Source: Chloroflexota bacterium
Lineage (GTDB): Bacteria > Chloroflexota > Anaerolineae > Anaerolineales > Villigracilaceae
Direction: 5' to 3'
Assembly (NCBI GenBank): GCA_016235425.1
Contig: JACRLC010000013.1
Span: forward strand, 1-49,588
DNA length: 49,588 nucleotides
Translations under genes and position numbers: made by a program
Part shown: positions 46,350 through 49,588 of the stretch, piece by piece
Layout: each line of letters begins with the position of its first letter
Position numbering within the stretch: position 1 is the first letter of the stretch
The notes under the pieces: generated by a model
What the model was told of the DNA's origin: nothing
Database searches by the model: none
The model's input: the letters and a program-made list of their open reading frames with translations, nothing else

Positions 46350-47263
46350 ATCTGTTTGGGTTTCCCCGCGCGTTCCACTAAATCGGAAGGAGATGTGCGG
46401 GGTGTCCAGTTTGCAACGACCAGGCTGACGATGATGAGGACAGCGCCAGCGAGAAGCTGCCAGGTAAGTTGTTCGTGCAGGAAGAGCACGCCAAGGATAA
46501 CACCACCCAACGGAAAAATATATGTCACCATGGTTGTGCGGGTTGGGCCGATCTCGTGGATGAGGTAGTAGCTCATGATGAAGGCAACCCCTGAACCGAA
46601 GACACCCAGCCAAAGCAAAGCGATCCACGTGATGGAAAGTTGCGGGACATTGACGGGCGCTTCAATGAAGAAGGTGGCCGGCCACATGACTATCGTGGAT
46701 GAAATCAGCGGCCCGACGCTTCTAAAAATTCCCGGCGTGTTTTCGGTGGATTTGCGCGCATAGACTGAACTGCCCGCATAAAAAACGCAAGCCAGAACGA
46801 CTGCTCCCTGGCCAAGCAGGGAACCTGTCGACGCGCCGATGTCTTTGCTCATCAGGATGACCACGCCTGCAAACCCAAGAAGCAGACCGAGTACTTTCGA
46901 AAATGTCATCTTGTCGTCGTGGAGAAGGAAGTGCGCGATGACGATGGTGAAGAGGGGAACCGTTGAATCGAGAATGGCCGCGACCGCCGAGTCAATGACT
47001 TGTTCCCCCCATGAGATCAGGAAGAATGGGATGGCAACATTGACAATGCCCAGGATGAGCACAGGAAACCACTCATTGAATGTACGCGGCCATTGGGCCC
47101 GTTGAATAAAGACGACGGCAATACCGAATAAGAGTCCGAACAGGACGCGATAGGCAACCAGTGTGATCGGACCTACTTCCTGCACTGCAATTTTGATCCA
47201 GAGGAAGGATGAACTCCAAATGAGTCCGAGGAGGATGAAGACGATCCAGTGTTTGGTTTTCAA
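46346..47263 (-). CDS. EamA/DMT-family transporter
   Basis: A 305-aa protein with ten spans in two repeated five-span halves (WSSSFLWIKIAVQEVGP near 15, and a second EamA unit from about 150). The first residues read LKTKHWIVFILLGLIW. The start is a TTG at 47263 with AGGAG 6 nt upstream. Upstream ATG codons would include sequence that looks like a repeat. DMT proteins export metabolites; the substrate is unknown. It is translationally coupled to era. Confidence 0.85.
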   Translation of the reverse strand: MKTKHWIVFILLGLIWSSSFLWIKIAVQEVGPITLVAYRVLFGLLFGIAVVFIQRAQWPRTFNEWFPVLILGIVNVAIPFFLISWGEQVIDSAVAAILDSTVPLFTIVIAHFLLHDDKMTFSKVLGLLLGFAGVVILMSKDIGASTGSLLGQGAVVLACVFYAGSSVYARKSTENTPGIFRSVGPLISSTIVMWPATFFIEAPVNVPQLSITWIALLWLGVFGSGVAFIMSYYLIHEIGPTRTTMVTYIFPLGGVILGVLFLHEQLTWQLLAGAVLIIVSLVVANWTPRTSPSDLVERAGKPKQI

Positions 47264-47362
47264 TTTTTCTCCTGAAGGATTTTTTAAACACGAAGTACAC
47301 CAAGGGGGGTATTGGGCTGTCCCGTTTTTTGGCCGGGTTGAAACGTGAAGAGCCAATTCTCT

Positions 47363-47430
47363 GCCGCGAATTACGCTAATTTTCGCGAATTGGTTTTGAT
47401 AAATCCGCGCATATCCGTGAGATTCGCGGC
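47363..47430. repeat. MITE-like dispersed repeat, copy 2
   Basis: 68 bp with GCCGCGAAT and ATTCGCGGC ends and the core TTTTCGCGAATTGGTTTT. It is nearly identical in its left half to the copy at 12-78. It lies between the Elp3-like and EamA genes. Confidence 0.75.
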
Positions 47431-47449
47431 AAGGGTTTTCCCCTTGTGT

Positions 47450-49159
47450 TTAACCGATTTTCTTCACCAAATAATACTCGCCGCGTTCGAAGCCGCGCTC
47501 CAGGTAGTATTGACGCGTTCCGACAGCAGATATTACTGCCAGGCGCGAAAAACCCTTCTCGCGCGCTATCTTTTCCGCCTCTTCGAGCAGACGCGTTCCC
47601 AAACCTGAGTGTTGCGCCGCGCCAATTTTTTCTGAGCCGACGGGGAGGGATTGCCCATACACGTGGACTTCTCGAATCAGCGCCGCGGCACGTGTGCCCG
47701 CCAGGGTATCCAAATCGGACATGCCTGTTTGGGGTGAGTCCCTGCCCGGCAATGACAGGCGCACGAAGCCCGCAAGTTTATCATCCTTTGTGACGAAGGA
47801 GAGGAAATGTTCCTCCGCCGCACCTGCGGGATAGATGAGGTCGTCAAGTTTCAGGGATTCAGATTCAACAGGTTTGCCGCGCACTTCCCGGCAACGGACA
47901 CATTCGCAGTGCGTGCCGCGGCGTTTCATTTCGTTGTGGATGTCCTGCCGCAGACTGGTGCGGCGGTTGCCCTCGACCACGTTGGTGGACGGAATGTCGC
48001 GAATCACGCGGTTGACGCGGCAGTAGCGCGGGATGGTCGGTTTGATGCCGGCGATGAGGTCAACAAGGTCTGCGGTGGTGTACGGATGAAATTCGCCGCG
48101 TTGCCAGTATTCGTACAGTTCCGCGTTGGCGAGCAGTTGATTGGGGTAGATTTTGATTTCGTCAGGGCAGAAATCATTCCACAGACGGGCGAAGTCTGCG
48201 CGGTCTGATTGCGGAGTCGCACCGAGCAGGTTGGGCATCCAGTGCAGGACGATTTTGAAACCTGCCGCGCGCAACAGGGCTGTGGCTTTGCGCGTGCACT
48301 CCACGTCGTGTCCGCGCTTGTTGAGCTCGAGGATGCGGTCGTCTAGGCTTTGCGCGCCCATCTGGACTTTGGTCACGCCGAGGTGACGGAGCCAGCGCAG
48401 TTCGTCGGGCGTGATTTCGTCGGGGCGCGTCTCGATGACAAGGCCAACGTTGCGGTGAGGGGCAGATTCGTTTTGTGTCTGAACTTCAGAGAGATTTGCC
48501 ACGGAGCCACTGAGTTCGCGGAGATTCTTTTTTTCTTTCTCTGTGTTCTCTGTATCTCCCCTGGCACCGTCCGCCAGGGCAGGTGTGCGGCTAATTTCGT
48601 TCATGGCATCGAAACATCTAGCGATAAACCATTCCTGATAATCGCGCCGATACGATGACCACGTGCCGCCGAGAATCAGCAGTTCGATTTTGTCCGTGGG
48701 ATGGCCGAGATTCGTCAGCGCGCGGATGCGCGACTCGACCTGCGTGTACGGGTCGAATTCATGCTCGAGGGCGCGCATCGCGCCGGGTTCGTCGGGCAGA
48801 TAACTCTTCGGCATTCGCACGTCGGTCGGGCAGAAGATACATTTTCCCGGGCAGGGATAGGGTTTGGTGAGCACAGTCACCGTCGTCACGCCGGAAAGTG
48901 TCCGCACGGGTTTCATGCGGATTCGTTCGAGCAGGCGCGAATCGGGGTGAATCGTGCCAGAGTCCACCATTTGGTGATACGCGGCAACGACCGCGGCCTT
49001 TGTCAGGTAACCGCCGCCATCCAGCGGATAACTGCGGAGCGCGCCCATCACATCGCGGCCCGCGCGGATTTCATCCAGCACGCGGTGCGCGAGGTCGAGT
49101 TTTTCGGGGGTGAGGGTGTTGGCTTGCCGCCAACGTTTTTGTCGTTCGGTGAGGGTCAT
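47450..49159 (-). CDS. Elp3-type radical SAM/GNAT tRNA-modifying enzyme with a repeat-derived insertion
   Basis: A 569-aa protein. The radical SAM domain has TKPYPCPGKCIFCPTD near 95-110 (three cysteines for [4Fe-4S]), SYLPDEPGAMRA near 116, and LILGGTWSSY near 160. The C-terminal acetyltransferase domain has an acetyl-CoA loop (QHSGLGTRLLEEAE) and a YYLERGFERGEYY tail. Relatives make 5-carboxymethyl groups on tRNA wobble uridine. Between FDAMNE and LSEVQTQNES about 30 residues (roughly 190-220) come from two repeats, CCACGGAG-type and CCTGGCACCG-type. The start at 49159 is preferred to 49261, because the upstream codons read through another repeat. Confidence 0.85.
   Translation of the reverse strand: MTLTERQKRWRQANTLTPEKLDLAHRVLDEIRAGRDVMGALRSYPLDGGGYLTKAAVVAAYHQMVDSGTIHPDSRLLERIRMKPVRTLSGVTTVTVLTKPYPCPGKCIFCPTDVRMPKSYLPDEPGAMRALEHEFDPYTQVESRIRALTNLGHPTDKIELLILGGTWSSYRRDYQEWFIARCFDAMNEISRTPALADGARGDTENTEKEKKNLRELSGSVANLSEVQTQNESAPHRNVGLVIETRPDEITPDELRWLRHLGVTKVQMGAQSLDDRILELNKRGHDVECTRKATALLRAAGFKIVLHWMPNLLGATPQSDRADFARLWNDFCPDEIKIYPNQLLANAELYEYWQRGEFHPYTTADLVDLIAGIKPTIPRYCRVNRVIRDIPSTNVVEGNRRTSLRQDIHNEMKRRGTHCECVRCREVRGKPVESESLKLDDLIYPAGAAEEHFLSFVTKDDKLAGFVRLSLPGRDSPQTGMSDLDTLAGTRAAALIREVHVYGQSLPVGSEKIGAAQHSGLGTRLLEEAEKIAREKGFSRLAVISAVGTRQYYLERGFERGEYYLVKKIG
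48499..48592. repeat. Composite repeat inside the elp3-like gene
   Basis: Two joined modules: CCACGGAGCCACTGAG (related to the thiP element at 5392) up to 48559, then CCCTGGCACCG ... GGCAGGTGTGCGG (related to 38596-38655). Both are translated in frame. Confidence 0.75.
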
Positions 49160-49588
49160 ATCTATAAATTCTTTGCCACGGATTACGCGGATTTTCACGG
49201 ATTGTTTTTGATTCATACTTCGGCGGTTGAGTAGGCGGCGAGGACTTGAATATGTCTTCAACCTGCTTCGGCCTAAGCCGCCGTATCGCCTGTCATGGCC
49301 GACAGGCCAGGGAAACCACCAGTAACTTGTAAACAGAAATTTTCCTGAAGCGTGCTGGTTTCGATACGCCCCTCAAAGCCTGCACTGAGCTTGTCGAAGT
49401 GGCATTCGGGGCTACTCAACCAGCAGAATTACTTCGAATTCGTTATCTCTAGCAGTTTGTCGGAGAGAGGAGTGAATTGATCACGCGGGCTACCATGTCG
49501 AGGCGGGTTAGCTTCTGTGGACTGTGAAAAAGGCAGAAATGAGTGCGCTTCTTCTTCATTATCTCCGTTTTTCTCGAACTCCAGGCGC
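49160..49588. repeat. Right-end intergenic region with dispersed repeats
   Basis: This 429-bp region holds a degraded MITE-like segment (about 49170-49214), a CCTGTC/GACAGG hairpin near 49289 and a GGTTTCGATACG ... GGGCTACTCAACC repeat at 49358-49422 with an inner GAGCTTGTCGAAG. No gene is visible at the right edge, although a truncated one cannot be excluded. Confidence 0.55.

Noticed and set aside
46350-46628. N-terminal extension of era up to 46628
   Set aside because: The extra codons overlap the EamA gene and do not resemble Era; the ATGA overlap at 46349 gives a normal Era start.
49160-49261. Upstream extension of the Elp3-like frame
   Set aside because: It reads through a MITE-like repeat; the family normally begins near the ATG at 49159.
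1-49588. tRNA, rRNA, prophage or transposase genes
   Set aside because: No cloverleaf-like segment, rRNA signature, integrase, capsid or transposase motif was seen in reading the intergenic regions and translated frames; a dedicated search could still find a degraded one.

Overview
The window looks like a chromosomal piece of an anaerobic or facultative member of the Chloroflexota, probably class Anaerolineae. This is an inference from gene content: a lipoprotein-type decaheme cytochrome, long GAF-domain kinases, an acyl-ACP-reductase-like enzyme beside a small GTPase, no outer-membrane genes, and coding sequences interrupted by short dispersed repeats. There are no rRNA, tRNA, phage, transposase or CRISPR genes.

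Layout. 1-2200 (+): a strong promoter drives a short structured RNA that carries an 18-codon ORF and ends in a terminator-like hairpin. DUF2085, DUF4126 and 52-aa membrane proteins follow. 2259-7512 (-): a thiamine operon made of promoter, TPP riboswitch with intrinsic terminator, thiN, thiB, thiP, thiQ and a translationally coupled DUF402 gene. 7622-22540 (-): a 15-kb run of ten closely spaced genes. It starts from a consensus promoter and encodes a DUF4388 protein, an MglA/SRPRB-like GTPase, an alpha/beta hydrolase, a V4R ligand-binding protein, a hexapeptide-repeat protein, an acyl-ACP-reductase-like oxidoreductase, a receiver-GGDEF protein, a 2475-aa kinase with about eleven GAF domains, a receiver protein and a second hydrolase.

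22692-37486: a respiratory locus bracketed by two paralogous NarXL-type two-component systems. The plus strand encodes a 10-heme lipoprotein, a 9-heme membrane cytochrome, a cytochrome b and a NapC-like 9-heme cytochrome. The minus strand encodes two small membrane proteins, an 8-heme cytochrome, a Tat-exported four-cluster ferredoxin and an NrfD quinone-interacting subunit. The two sets converge on one terminator. About 36 haem-binding motifs lie within 9.4 kb. CRP/FNR-type palindromes precede the plus-strand genes, so redox or cAMP-type control is likely.

37586-49588: mostly housekeeping genes: a secreted zinc-ribbon protein, panE-panB, an FAD oxidoreductase with a flippase-like protein, YitT, YhhN, era, an EamA transporter and an Elp3-type radical SAM/GNAT enzyme.

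A theme across the window is short dispersed repeats (heptad arrays, hairpin palindromes, MITE-like elements). They sit in leaders, at 3' ends and, most notably, in frame inside thiP, panE and elp3, where they encode extra peptide segments. Other points worth following are the structured RNA at the left end, several extended -10 promoters placed 7-8 nt from a start codon (leaderless mRNAs), and the operon that joins lipid-type enzymes to a GTPase and a giant sensor kinase.
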